Shown here piece after piece: positions 16,993 through 25,957 of a stretch of DNA of 64,000 nt. Source of the DNA: Streptomyces malaysiense (lineage in GTDB: Bacteria > Actinomycetota > Actinomycetes > Streptomycetales > Streptomycetaceae); NCBI RefSeq assembly GCF_000980885.2, contig NZ_LBDA02000030.1, positions 59,176 to 123,175 of the forward strand, written 5' to 3'. Under the pieces are notes generated by a model that did not search any database, had not been told where the DNA came from, and was given only the letters and a program-made list of their open reading frames with translations. The translations under genes and the position numbers were made by a program. The first letter of the stretch is position 1, and the number at the start of each line of letters is the position of its first letter.

Positions 16993-19900
16993 GTGAAAGG
17001 GCGGCGCGAGCTGCGGTTCGGACTGCTGGGTCCGCTGGTCCTCTACGACCGGCCGTCGTGCGGCACGTCGTACGACACCTCCGGTCACCCGGCCCCCGAC
17101 AGCGCCGTCCGTGCCATCGGCAGCCCCAAGATGCGCGCCCTGCTCGCCGCACTGCTGCTGGAGGCCGGCCGGGTCGTGTCGGTGGAGTCGCTGAAGGACG
17201 CGCTGTGGGGCGGGGCGCCGCCGGCCTCCGCGCAGGCGTCCCTGCACAACCATGTCACCCGGCTGCGCCGGCTCCTGGACGATCCGGAACGGCTCAGGTC
17301 GGTGCCGCCGGGCTATCTGCTGCGCGTCGACCGGGGCGAGCTGGACGTGGACGTGTTCGACGCGCTGGTCGCCGACGCCCGCGCCGCGCACGCCCGGCAG
17401 GACTGGCCGGGCGTCGTACGGTCCTGCACGAGCGCGCTCGCGCTGTGGCGCGGCACCCCGCTCAGCGGGCTGCCCGACCTCGGCGGCCACACGCTGGTGC
17501 GCCGCCTGGAGGAGGCGCGGCTGATCCTGCTGAAGTGGCGGTACGACGCCGAACTCGCCCTCGGCGGAACCCGGCTGACGGCACTCGTCCCCGAGCTGTC
17601 GGCCCTCGTCGCCGAGTATCCGTTCCGCGAGTCGTACCACCGCCAGCTGATGCTCGCCCTGCACCGCACCGGCCGCCAGGCCGAGGCCCTCGCAGTCCAC
17701 CGCGATCTGCGCGCCCGCCTGATCGAGGAACTCGGCATCGAACCCGGCCCCGCCGTCCGCGAGGCCCATGTCGAGGTGCTGCGGGGGAGCGGCGGGAGCG
17801 ACACGCGGCCCCCGGCGGACGAGGAGGAGCACGGGAGCGGGGAGGACGGTGAGTCCGGCCGGCCGGCCGAGGCCGGCCGCCCGGCGGCGGAACGGGACCG
17901 GACGGGGCGTCCGCAGGCGCGGGGGGAGGAGCCCGAGCCGGTCGCTTCCGGGGTCTCGCGTGCGGACGGGCGCGCTGGTGCGCGTGCCGGCGAGCGCGAG
18001 GACGAGCACGGCGCACCCGCTCCGCATTCCCCGCCGCCCGCCCAGCTGCCGCCTCCGCCGGCCCGTTTCACCGGTCGCGCCGCCGCCCGCCGCGCCCTGC
18101 GGCACGCGCTGACCGAACCGCCCGCGCCGGGTCCGGCCGTCGCGGTGGTCTCCGGCATGGCGGGCGTCGGCAAGAGCGCCCTCGCCCTGCATGCGGCCCA
18201 TGAGCTGCGGGAACGTTTCCCCGACGGCCAGCTCTACGTCAACCTGCACGGCGCCACCCCCGGCATGCCCCCGCTCGCCCCCGCGCAGGCGCTCGCCACC
18301 CTGCTGCGCGACCTCGGCACGGAGCCCCGCGACGTACCCGAACACCCGGACGCCGCGGCCGCGTTGCTCCGCTCCCTGCTCGCTCCCGCCCGCATCCTGC
18401 TGGTCCTGGACGACGCGGCCGACGCCGCCCAGGTGCGGCCCCTGCTCCCGGCCGGCCCCGGCTGCGCGGTGATCGTCACCAGCCGCTCCCCGTTGACCAC
18501 CCTCGACGGCGCCCGGCGCTTCCCGCTCGCCCCGCTGACCGGCGAGGACAGCGCGGCGCTGCTCCGCGCGCTCAGCGGCCGCCCGGGACTGGAAGCCGGC
18601 CACGCCCTGGTCGAGCTGACCGGCGGACTGCCGCTGGCCCTGCGCGTGGTCGCGGCCCGGCTCGTGGCCCGGCGCGCGCTCACCCCCGACGTGCTCGCCG
18701 GCCAACTGGCCGCCACCGGAGGCCGGCTGCGGCAGCTGGAGTACGACGACCTCAGCGTCCGGCGCTCCCTCGCCGTCGCCCATGACGCCCTCGCCGCCGC
18801 CGACCGCGAGCCCGACCGGGACGCGGCCCTCGTGCTGCGCGGCATCGGCGCGCTCGACCTGCCGGCCTACGGCGCCCCGCTCCTCGCCCGCCTCACCGGC
18901 ATCGACGCGCGCCGCGCCGAGGCCGCCCTGGACCGCCTGGTCGACGTGGCCCTCCTGGAGGAGACGGCCTACGGCCGCTACACCCCGCACGACCTGGTCC
19001 GCGAGTTCGCCCGCGAGCTCGCCGAGGAGGGGGAGTTCCGTACGGCGGCCGGCCCCTCCCCGGCCGGCCGGGCCCCCGAGCACGCCCGGCACGACACCTC
19101 CCCCGACCTCGTCGCCCTGCGCTGGTACGCCGCCGCGGCCGAGCGCGCGCTCGTCGCCATCGTGGAACCCGGCCTCGATCTGGACGACCGGCTGCGGCCG
19201 ACCCCCGCACAGCCGCCGGAACACGCCGCCGCCGTGGCCGGGCTGCCGTCCTTCGAGTCGGTCGGGCAGGCGTTCGCCTGGGGCGAGACGGAGCTGGAGA
19301 ACGTGGTCGCGCTGGTGGCGCGCAACGCCGACGCCGACGATCCGCGCAGGCTGGCCCATCTCTCCGTGCTGGCCCGTGTGCTGTTCCCGTACGTGCAGCG
19401 CAGCGGCCGGGTCGCGGAGATGGAGGTGCTCGGGCGGGCCGCGCTCGGGGCGGCACGGCGGCTCGGTGACGCGCAGGCGCGGGCGTACGCGCTCGGCGAT
19501 CTCGCGGGCCTGCACTTCCTGACCGGCCGGCACAACGAGGCCCTCGCCCTGACCGACCGCTGCCTGGAGAGCTGGCGGCGGCTCGGCGTGCCCAGCCGCA
19601 TCCGGCGCTGCCTGAACAACCGGGGGCTGCTGCTGGAGGGACTCGGCAGGTTCGCGGAGTCCGAGGAGGCGCTGCGGCAGAGCCTGTCCTACGCACGGCT
19701 GCTGAACGACCCCGTCGGCGAGGCCATCACCCACAGCCATCTCGGCAACCTCTACGAGCACACCGACCCGCGCGCCGCCATCGAGCAGCACCGGCACTCG
19801 CTGGCGATCGGGGAGGCGGCCGGCGCCGTCATCGTGCGCCACGCCGCGCACTGCAACATCGGCTACGCCCATCTCACCCTCGGCGAACCGGCCGAGGCCG

Positions 19901-20229
19901 CCCGGCACTTCGAGCAGAGCCTCGGCATCCTCGGCGGGCACGGTGACTGGCACGGCGAGTCCCAGACCCGGCTCGGCCTGGTCCGGGCGCTCCGGCAGCT
20001 GGGGGAGGGGGAGCGGGCGTACGACGAGTGCGGCGAGCTGCTGCGTCGCGCCGACGCCCGCGATGACCGCTACACGGGCGGCCTGGCCCGCCACCAGTAC
20101 GGCCTTGTGCTGCGCGCACGGGGCCGCCGCCCGGAGGCCCGCGCCGCCTGGCATACCGCCCTCACCGCCCTGACCGGCACGGACGAACGGGCCGTGGTGA
20201 CCGAACTGCGAGAACTGCTGGCCGAGTGA
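16993..20229 (+). CDS. AfsR-like large SARP regulator (SARP - NB-ARC ATPase - TPR)
   Basis: A 1078-residue multidomain regulator. Residues 1-110 form an OmpR-type winged helix, about 110-260 the BTAD, about 260-370 a disordered acidic/proline-rich linker, about 375-700 an NB-ARC ATPase (GMAGVGKS near 390, LLVLDDA near 475, GLPLAL near 546), and about 800-1070 TPR-like helices. This is the AfsR/LndI-type layout, in which nucleotide binding gates DNA binding. GTG at 16993 follows GGAG at normal spacing. It is not adjacent to an AfsK or AfsS gene, so it is probably a paralogue of afsR. It could act on the peptide cluster about 2 kb away. Confidence 0.9.
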   Translation: MKGRRELRFGLLGPLVLYDRPSCGTSYDTSGHPAPDSAVRAIGSPKMRALLAALLLEAGRVVSVESLKDALWGGAPPASAQASLHNHVTRLRRLLDDPERLRSVPPGYLLRVDRGELDVDVFDALVADARAAHARQDWPGVVRSCTSALALWRGTPLSGLPDLGGHTLVRRLEEARLILLKWRYDAELALGGTRLTALVPELSALVAEYPFRESYHRQLMLALHRTGRQAEALAVHRDLRARLIEELGIEPGPAVREAHVEVLRGSGGSDTRPPADEEEHGSGEDGESGRPAEAGRPAAERDRTGRPQARGEEPEPVASGVSRADGRAGARAGEREDEHGAPAPHSPPPAQLPPPPARFTGRAAARRALRHALTEPPAPGPAVAVVSGMAGVGKSALALHAAHELRERFPDGQLYVNLHGATPGMPPLAPAQALATLLRDLGTEPRDVPEHPDAAAALLRSLLAPARILLVLDDAADAAQVRPLLPAGPGCAVIVTSRSPLTTLDGARRFPLAPLTGEDSAALLRALSGRPGLEAGHALVELTGGLPLALRVVAARLVARRALTPDVLAGQLAATGGRLRQLEYDDLSVRRSLAVAHDALAAADREPDRDAALVLRGIGALDLPAYGAPLLARLTGIDARRAEAALDRLVDVALLEETAYGRYTPHDLVREFARELAEEGEFRTAAGPSPAGRAPEHARHDTSPDLVALRWYAAAAERALVAIVEPGLDLDDRLRPTPAQPPEHAAAVAGLPSFESVGQAFAWGETELENVVALVARNADADDPRRLAHLSVLARVLFPYVQRSGRVAEMEVLGRAALGAARRLGDAQARAYALGDLAGLHFLTGRHNEALALTDRCLESWRRLGVPSRIRRCLNNRGLLLEGLGRFAESEEALRQSLSYARLLNDPVGEAITHSHLGNLYEHTDPRAAIEQHRHSLAIGEAAGAVIVRHAAHCNIGYAHLTLGEPAEAARHFEQSLGILGGHGDWHGESQTRLGLVRALRQLGEGERAYDECGELLRRADARDDRYTGGLARHQYGLVLRARGRRPEARAAWHTALTALTGTDERAVVTELRELLAE

Positions 20230-20268
20230 ACCGGCCTACGGCGGGTGGCCGTTCGCCGCACGCACCCC

Positions 20269-21975
20269 TCACTTGGCGTCCGCGTAGCACTCCACCACCG
20301 CCGTCGTGAACGGAAAGCGCACCGGTGTCTCGCCGAAGGTCAGCCGGCCGGCGAGGGCGGACGCGTCGCGGATGGCGGCCACCACGGTGGCGGCCTCCTC
20401 GGCGGGGCAGTGCACGATCACCTCGTCGTGCTGGAAGAAGACCAGTTCGGCCCGCAGCCCGGCGCAGGACCGGCGCAGTGCGGCGAGCAGCAGCAGGGCC
20501 CAGTCGGCGGCGCTGCCCTGGACGACGAAGTTGCGCGCGAAGCGGCCCCGCGCGCGGGAGTCGGCGGAGGCGTGGCCGGGGACCCAGGCCGCCCGGCCGT
20601 CGGCCGGTGCCTCCTCCTCGTCCTCCCCGGGCCCGATGGGGATGCCCGCCTCCTCCGCCGCGTCCTCGCCGGTGCCGGCGGCCGGCGGGCAGGTGCGGCC
20701 CAGCCAGGTGCGCACCAGGCGGCCCTCCTCACCCGCCCGCGCCGCGTCGTCGACGTAGGCGACGGCCTTCGGGAAGCGGCGGCGCAGCGCGGCGAGGTTC
20801 TTCAGGCCGTCGCCGGAGGTCTGGCCGTAGACGGCGCCGAGCACGGCAAGCTTGGCCTGCTCGCGGTCGCCGGAGAAGGCCCGGTCGGAGACGGCCTGGT
20901 AGAGATCGCTCTCGCGGCCCGCGACCTCCATCAGACCGGGGTCGCGGGAGATCGCGGCCAGCACGCGGGGCTCCATCTGGTCGGCGTCGGCCACCACCAG
21001 CCGCCAGCCGGGGTCGGCGACCACGGCCCGCCGGATCACCTTGGGGATCTGGAGAGCGCCCCCGCCATGGGTCACCCAGCGTCCGGTGACCGTGCCGCCG
21101 GCCTGGAACTCCGGGCGGAAGCGGCCCTCGCGCACCCAGTCCTGGAGCCAGGACCAGCCGTGGGCCACCCAGATGCGGTACAGCTTCTTGTACGCGAGGA
21201 GCGGTGCGACGGCCGGATGGTCGAGGGACTGGATCTCCCAGCGGCGGGTGGACCGCACCTTGATCCCGGCCTGCGCGAAGGCCTTGATCACATCGGCCGG
21301 CAGATCGGGCCGGACCCGGCGGCCGAACGCGGCGGACACCTCGTCCGTCAGCTCCGCGAGGCGGCGTGGCTCGCCCCCGCCCGCATACCGCTCCCCGAGC
21401 AGGTCGCGCAGCAGTCCGCGGTGGACCTCGGAGCTCCAGGGCATCCCGGCCCGGTTCATCTCGGCGGCCACCAGGGTGCCGGCGGACTCGGCGGCGGTCA
21501 GCAGCCGCATCCGGCCCGGGGCGTCCGTCTTCTCGTGCCGCCGCAGCTGGTCGGCGTAGACCGCGAGGAGGTCGGCCAGGGGCAGCGCGGCGCCACTGGA
21601 CTCGAACAGCGGGGACTGGGCGCCCGGGTCGGCCGCCCGCTGCGGTGGATCCGGGGGCACGGGGCCGCCCCGGAGGCGGGCCAGGGCGGCGGCGGCCGAG
21701 CGTGGTTCGCCGTACCGCCCCTCGTGGCCCAGCAGCAGGGTCTCGGCGACCTCGATGTCGTAGCACCGCTCCACTCGCACCCCCGTGGCGAGCAGACGCG
21801 GATAGACGTCGGGGGTCGACCGCCACACCCAGCGCGTCACCTCCGGGCGGCTCCGCACCGCCCCGGCGGGATCGCTCTCCCGCCGCACCGGTCCGGCGGG
21901 CAGCCCGTCCGGGCCGAGGGGGGCGACGTCCACGCCACCGTCCTCGGCCGGGGCGAGTGCCCACCGGTCGGTCAT
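20269..21975 (-). CDS. family A DNA polymerase-like protein (bifunctional exonuclease/polymerase family)
   Basis: A 568-residue protein related to the Klenow part of DNA polymerase I. Polymerase motif A is VVADADQMEPRVLA (in place of DYSQIELR), motif B is around KLAVLGAVYGQT, and motif C is FQHDEV. There is no 5' nuclease domain, and in the short N-terminal region I cannot find the DxE exonuclease signature, so proofreading may be lost. Actinobacterial relatives are annotated as bifunctional 3'-5' exonuclease/DNA polymerase. A roughly 40-residue acidic insertion (near 20600-20700) interrupts the fingers/palm region. It is probably an accessory repair polymerase. Start chosen at the ATG of MTDRWALAP. 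Confidence 0.85.
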   Translation of the reverse strand: MTDRWALAPAEDGGVDVAPLGPDGLPAGPVRRESDPAGAVRSRPEVTRWVWRSTPDVYPRLLATGVRVERCYDIEVAETLLLGHEGRYGEPRSAAAALARLRGGPVPPDPPQRAADPGAQSPLFESSGAALPLADLLAVYADQLRRHEKTDAPGRMRLLTAAESAGTLVAAEMNRAGMPWSSEVHRGLLRDLLGERYAGGGEPRRLAELTDEVSAAFGRRVRPDLPADVIKAFAQAGIKVRSTRRWEIQSLDHPAVAPLLAYKKLYRIWVAHGWSWLQDWVREGRFRPEFQAGGTVTGRWVTHGGGALQIPKVIRRAVVADPGWRLVVADADQMEPRVLAAISRDPGLMEVAGRESDLYQAVSDRAFSGDREQAKLAVLGAVYGQTSGDGLKNLAALRRRFPKAVAYVDDAARAGEEGRLVRTWLGRTCPPAAGTGEDAAEEAGIPIGPGEDEEEAPADGRAAWVPGHASADSRARGRFARNFVVQGSAADWALLLLAALRRSCAGLRAELVFFQHDEVIVHCPAEEAATVVAAIRDASALAGRLTFGETPVRFPFTTAVVECYADAK

Positions 21976-22023
21976 GAGGGCGAGTGTGGCAGGAGCCACT
22001 GACAATCGCCGTGACCCGCGGTC

Positions 22024-22767
22024 TCAGTCCTCGTCGGGGGTCTGCGCGGGCTTCTCCAGGAGCAGGTCGAGCACACCGACCACGTACTCCTCGGCCGCGG
22101 CCTTGGTGATGCCGAGCCCGCTGAGGACGCCCGCGCCGTTCTCGTGCTCCAGCAGGGCCAGCAGGATGTGCTCGGTGCCGATGTAGTTGTGCCCGAGCCG
22201 CAGGGCCTCGCGGAAGGTGAGTTCCAGCACCTTCTTGGCCTCGGGGCCGTAGGGGACGAGGCCGGGGACCTGCTCGGCGGCGGGCGGCAGCGCGGCGGTC
22301 GCGGCCCGGCGTACGGCGTCCGGCGGGACGTCCTGTGCGGTGATCGCCTTCGCCGCGAGGCCCTCCGGCTCGGACAGCAGGCCGAGGACCAGGTGCTCGG
22401 GGCGGCCCTCGGGACTGCGGGCCGCCACCGCCTCGTCGTGCGCGGCCATGACCACGTTCCGCGCACGCGGCGTGTAGCGGTCGAAGCCCTGGCCGGGGTC
22501 GAGGCCGGCGGACTCCTTCGGCACGAACCGCTTCTGCGCCGCCTGCCGGGTCACGCCCATGCTCTTGCCGATCTCGGTCCAGGACGCGCCCGAGCGGCGG
22601 GCCTGGTCCACGAAGTGCCCGATCAGGTGGTCCGCCACGTCGCCGAGGTGATCGGCCGCGATCACCGCGTCCTGCAGCTGGTCGAGGGGTGCGGGATGCA
22701 CCTTCTTGATGGCCTCGATGAGGTCGTCGAGGCGCACGGATGCCGGGATGTTCGGGTTGGTCGCCAT
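22024..22767 (-). CDS. ClpA/C N-domain protein with N-terminal helix-turn-helix
   Basis: A 247-residue protein. The N-terminal third contains a helix-turn-helix-like segment (SWTEIGKSMGVTRQAAQKRF), and the rest is a double Clp N-repeat (FDRYTPRARNVVMAAHDEA; LGHNYIGTEHILLALL) without AAA+ domains. Such proteins may act as adaptor- or regulator-like partners of the Clp protease. The predicted promoter places the transcription start at the ATG, so it is probably a leaderless message. Two inverted repeats over the promoter suggest autoregulation. Confidence 0.85.
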   Translation of the reverse strand: MATNPNIPASVRLDDLIEAIKKVHPAPLDQLQDAVIAADHLGDVADHLIGHFVDQARRSGASWTEIGKSMGVTRQAAQKRFVPKESAGLDPGQGFDRYTPRARNVVMAAHDEAVAARSPEGRPEHLVLGLLSEPEGLAAKAITAQDVPPDAVRRAATAALPPAAEQVPGLVPYGPEAKKVLELTFREALRLGHNYIGTEHILLALLEHENGAGVLSGLGITKAAAEEYVVGVLDLLLEKPAQTPDED

Positions 22768-22773
22768 GTGTCA

Positions 22774-22802
22774 ACCGTAGGTTGCACCCCCCTGGGCGTC
22801 AA
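22774..22802 (-). promoter_or_regulatory. sigma70-like leaderless promoter with two overlapping inverted repeats
   Basis: Reading leftward: -35 TTGACG (22802-22797), 17-base spacer, -10 TACGGT (22779-22774), then six bases to the ATG at 22767. GCGTCAAC/GTTGACGC (22796-22803 and 22809-22816) covers the -35, and CAACC-GTA-GGTTG (22772-22784) covers the -10. The two repeats share the core TCAAC-n5-GTTG, as expected for tandem operator sites. Confidence 0.6.
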
Positions 22803-22841
22803 CCTGAAGTTGACGCTCGCCGAAAGGCGGGCGGCGCGGGT

Positions 22842-22862
22842 TCGTCCACAGGCTGTGGACGG
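22842..22862. promoter_or_regulatory. palindrome of two overlapping DnaA-box-like sequences
   Basis: GTCCACAG-G-CTGTGGAC is a perfect palindrome. Each half extends to a near match (TCGTCCACA, CCGTCCACA) of the DnaA box TTGTCCACA. It lies just upstream of the DUF2786 gene. A related copy is at 57778-57800. Confidence 0.4.
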
Positions 22863-22903
22863 TGTTCGGCGCGCTGTCGGCGGGGCGTGACACGATCGGC
22901 GAT

Positions 22904-24013
22904 GTGACCAGTTCCGCCAGCACCGTCGAGCGGGCCTTCCGGGCCGCGCTCTACGACGACACCGACACCGGCCTCGACACGGGCGCCTCCCTGCTCGCCG
23001 CCGACCCCGCCGCGGACGGCGAACTCGCCCGGCGCGGCCAGGAGTTCGTGGCCGCCGCCTGGCGGCGCGGCTGGGCACCCGCCGATGTCGTACGACTGGT
23101 GCGGCGCGAGCTGGAGCAGCCGCACGTGCTTCTGGCCGCGGCCCTGATCCGCGCGCAGTCCGGCGCGGACCGGCCGCGCGGGCGCCGCTGGGCCGCCCAG
23201 CTCGACGAGCTGCCCGAGGGCCCCGCGTCCGGAGCCGACCGTTTCTCCCATGCCACCGCCGTCCTGGAGCTGTACCGCCTGCTGTTGCGGCTGCCTTCCC
23301 TCGAACCCCTGGAGGAGGAGAGCCGCCGCGCCCACGATCCCGCCGCGTCCCGGCTCCTCGGCCGCATCCGCGCGCTGCTCGCCAAGGCCGAGGCGACCGG
23401 CTACCCGGAGGAGGCCGAGGCGTTGACCACCAAGGCGCAGGAGCTGATGGCCCGGCACAGCGTCGACGAGGCGCTGCTCGCCGCCGCGGCGCCCGCGCCG
23501 GACGCGCCCGGCGCCTGCCGGATAGGCGTCGAACCGCCGTACGAACAGGCGAAGGCCGTCCTGCTGGACGCGGTGGCCACCGCCAACCACTGCCGCGCGG
23601 TGTGGAACGAACCGCTCTGCTTCTCCACCGTCGTCGGCTTCGAGGGCGACCTGGAGGCGGTCGAACTGCTCTACACCTCGCTGCTGGTGCAGGCCACACA
23701 CGCCATGACCAAGGCCGAGGCGGGCCAGCGGGCGGCCGGCCGCAAGCGCACCAAGACCTTCCGGCAGTCCTTCCTCGCCGCCTACGCCCACCGGGTCGGC
23801 GCCCGGCTCGCGGCCGCCGCCGAGAGCCAGGTCACCCAGGACCTGCTGCCCGTGCTCGCCACGCGCGAGACAGCCGTGACCGGCCGCCTGGAGCGGATGT
23901 TCCCGCGGACCACGACCACCCGGCTGCGCGGGGTGAGCGACGAGGCCGGCTGGACGGAGGGCGCGGCCGCCGCGGACCGCGCCCAGGTCAGGGCGCGGCC
24001 ACGGCTGGGATGA
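22904..24013 (+). CDS. DUF2786 domain protein
   Basis: A 369-residue protein. The central DUF2786 motif, LLGRIRALLAKAEATGYPEE followed by AEALTTKAQELMARHSV, is clear at about 155-195. The C-terminal half (FRQSFLAAYAHRVGARL) belongs to the family's usual extension. No signal or membrane segment is visible. The biochemical role is unknown. The GTG at 22904 fits the conserved start VTSSAST. It diverges from the ClpN-domain gene; the gap contains that gene's promoter and the DnaA-box-like palindrome. Confidence 0.8.
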   Translation: MTSSASTVERAFRAALYDDTDTGLDTGASLLAADPAADGELARRGQEFVAAAWRRGWAPADVVRLVRRELEQPHVLLAAALIRAQSGADRPRGRRWAAQLDELPEGPASGADRFSHATAVLELYRLLLRLPSLEPLEEESRRAHDPAASRLLGRIRALLAKAEATGYPEEAEALTTKAQELMARHSVDEALLAAAAPAPDAPGACRIGVEPPYEQAKAVLLDAVATANHCRAVWNEPLCFSTVVGFEGDLEAVELLYTSLLVQATHAMTKAEAGQRAAGRKRTKTFRQSFLAAYAHRVGARLAAAAESQVTQDLLPVLATRETAVTGRLERMFPRTTTTRLRGVSDEAGWTEGAAAADRAQVRARPRLG

Positions 24014-24038
24014 GGCGCGGACCGGACGCCCCGCCGGC

Positions 24039-24557
24039 TCAGTCGCCGGCCTGCTGGAAGGCGCTGACGGAGGCGTTCGGCTTGGCCGCGGTGCCCTGGC
24101 CGGCGATCGGGCCGTACTTCCAGGGGAAGCTCTGCACCGCGTCCCCGCCCGGCAGGGTGATCTTCAGCTCGGTGGCCGCGAGGCTTTTGGCGTCGCCGTC
24201 CTTGCCGCGCACATAGCCGATGGTGAAGGACGCGGCGTCGCCCTTGGCGAGCTTCAGGGTCTGGGCCTTCGCGCCCTTCTGGGCGGGCAGCTTCGCGCTC
24301 GTGCCGCTCCCGCTCAGGGTGACGCCGGGGAAGTTCTCCAGCGTGCAGGTCTTGCTCTGGTTGGTGATGCTGACCGGCACCTCGCCGGTGTCACCGGCCG
24401 CCGGTGCCACGCTCGCGGCGCCGACCTGGAGTGACACCCCGCCGATCCGGCAGGCCGAACTGTTCTTGGCCCCGCTGCCGCCGTTCCCCCCGCCACCGCA
24501 TGCGGTCAGCAGCAGGGCGGCGGCAACGGCGGTGACGGTGAGCGGAAAGGCGCGCAT
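24039..24557 (-). CDS. secreted lipoprotein, DUF4232
   Basis: A 172-residue lipoprotein precursor. It has the signal MRAFPLTVTAVAAALLLTAC with lipobox LTAC, a Gly-rich spacer, then a DUF4232 domain (SITNQSKTCTLENFPGVTL and a late KYGPIAGQ). DUF4232 proteins are small extracytoplasmic beta-sandwich proteins of unknown role, common in actinomycetes. It converges on the DUF2786 gene and is followed upstream by a second lipoprotein gene on the same strand. Confidence 0.85.
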   Translation of the reverse strand: MRAFPLTVTAVAAALLLTACGGGGNGGSGAKNSSACRIGGVSLQVGAASVAPAAGDTGEVPVSITNQSKTCTLENFPGVTLSGSGTSAKLPAQKGAKAQTLKLAKGDAASFTIGYVRGKDGDAKSLAATELKITLPGGDAVQSFPWKYGPIAGQGTAAKPNASVSAFQQAGD

Positions 24558-24702
24558 GAGCAGGTCCCATCGAGATCGTGACGGTGCTCCTGCATCATCG
24601 CGCCTCGACGGCCACCGCGTTCCCGCGCCCCTCGTGAATCACCGCTTCAGGTGCTTCCCGTTCCCCTCGTACACGAAGGGCGTGAAGGGGGAGGCGGAGG
24701 TG

Positions 24703-25215
24703 TCACCGCGCCGCGGCGGTCGGCAGGCCGGACGGCAGCTTGCCGCCCTCCGCCTTGGTGTACGTCTCCTGGCCCACCTTGCCCGACCAGGTCACCTTCA
24801 TGGAGGTGCCGTCGACCGAGTCGACCATCCCGGTGGTGCGGTCCTTGCTGCCCTTGGAGCAGGTCAGATGGATCATCTGCATGCCGGACTCGGTACCCGC
24901 GGTGCCGCTGCACACGGTGCCGCCGGTCGCGAACACGCCGGCCTGCTTTCCGTCGATCACCAGGGCCACGATGGTGCCGCCGCTGGTGGCCAGCCAGCTG
25001 CCCTGGAGCTTGCCGGAGGCGCCGGTCACCCCGGAGCCGTCGGCGGACGAGGAGGGCGCGGGGTCGGCGCTCGCCGTGCCCGACGGGTTCGTGGAGGAGT
25101 GGTCGCCGCCACCGCCACCGCCGCCGCACGCCGTCAGCGCCAGTGCGCCCACCAGTCCCGCGGCCAGGGCCGCGATCCGTACCCGTGTACCGGTCGAAGC
25201 AGTCGCCGAAGTCAC
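24703..25215 (-). CDS. secreted lipoprotein of unknown function
   Basis: A 170-residue protein with a signal peptide ending in the lipobox ALTAC, a seven-glycine run, a Ser/Ala/Pro-rich linker, and a roughly 110-residue domain (GSWLATSGGTIVALVIDGKQ onwards) that looks beta-rich with a conserved Cys pair (GTVCSG, HLTCSKGS). I do not recognise a named family. GTG at 25215 follows a GGAG ribosome site. A separate transcript from the DUF4232 gene is possible, as 145 bases separate them. Confidence 0.75.
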   Translation of the reverse strand: MTSATASTGTRVRIAALAAGLVGALALTACGGGGGGGDHSSTNPSGTASADPAPSSSADGSGVTGASGKLQGSWLATSGGTIVALVIDGKQAGVFATGGTVCSGTAGTESGMQMIHLTCSKGSKDRTTGMVDSVDGTSMKVTWSGKVGQETYTKAEGGKLPSGLPTAAAR

Positions 25216-25552
25216 GTCAGGCTCCCCAAGCTGTAGGCGTCCGCGCCCTCGGCCGGACGGTCCGCAGCAAGCTACCAGCAGCCCTTGCCCGCAACCCGGG
25301 CGCGCCGGGACTTCCTCGCCGGGCGTGGAACAGTGAGGGCCCGGAACGCGTCCCTTCCTTGTGCACGGGAAATCCGGTCCCGGAGATCCGGCTTCACCGG
25401 CACCATGGACGATCATGGCCGGAAGGCGGACAGGGCATGTACCGCCCGCTTTGGGGCAGGCGCTGAAACGGCTTCGGTGGAAACGGCGGCATACGGCCGC
25501 ACACCGTCAGGTAAAGCGCGCGTCAAGGCTGTAACTGTGAGAACACTCGCCG
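25216..25552. other. intergenic, no gene seen
   Basis: A 337-base stretch upstream of both the leftward lipoprotein gene and the rightward DUF397 gene. Short frames exist, but none has actinobacterial codon bias or family similarity that I recognise. It presumably carries the lipoprotein promoter. Confidence 0.4.
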
Positions 25553-25600
25553 TGCACGTGCATCTGCTCGTGCAGTTGCACGTGACGCGGGGGTTATGAT
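25553..25600 (+). promoter_or_regulatory. DUF397 promoter with palindromic TGCACGTGCA operator
   Basis: A perfect -10 TATGAT lies at 25595-25600, 62 bases before the DUF397 start. Upstream are the palindrome TGCACGTGCA (25553-25562) and a second half-matching copy TGCACGTGA (25577-25585), 24 bases apart, around the expected -35. The same palindrome, within a 17-base identity, occurs upstream of the ATPase gene. Confidence 0.55.
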
Positions 25601-25661
25601 CCAGGTCAGTTGACCACCGCATCTATGGCCTCACCAGCCAGTGCACACCGGGGAGCGACCT

Positions 25662-25931
25662 GTGGACCGCGACGTTGACGGCGTGTTCGGGGGGTACGAC
25701 GTGTACAACGGCATGGCTGCCACGCAGCTGGACGGAGTGGCCTGGCAGAAGAGCAGGCACAGCAACTCGCAGGGGTCGTGCGTGGAGTTCGCGCGCCTGC
25801 CGGGCGGCGAGGTCGCCGTCCGCAATTCCCGCTTCCCGGACGGTCCGGCACTGGTGTACACGCGGGCCGAGATAGAAGCGATGCTGTTGGGCGTCAAGGA
25901 CGGCGAGTTCGACCACCTGATCGCGAGCTGA
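25662..25931 (+). CDS. DUF397 domain protein
   Basis: An 89-residue protein. The DUF397 core is WQKSRHSNSQGSCVEFARLP, then VAVRNSRFPDGPALVYTRAE. Streptomyces carry many such genes next to XRE regulators (WhiJ-like) and anti-sigma-type ATPases, and pairs of these three have been linked to development and antibiotic production. GTG at 25662 follows GGGGAG at good spacing; an ATG at 25713 is an alternative. All three partners are in this neighbourhood. Confidence 0.85.
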   Translation: MDRDVDGVFGGYDVYNGMAATQLDGVAWQKSRHSNSQGSCVEFARLPGGEVAVRNSRFPDGPALVYTRAEIEAMLLGVKDGEFDHLIAS

Positions 25932-25957
25932 GCCCTCCGGGCGACCGGGATTCTCAC

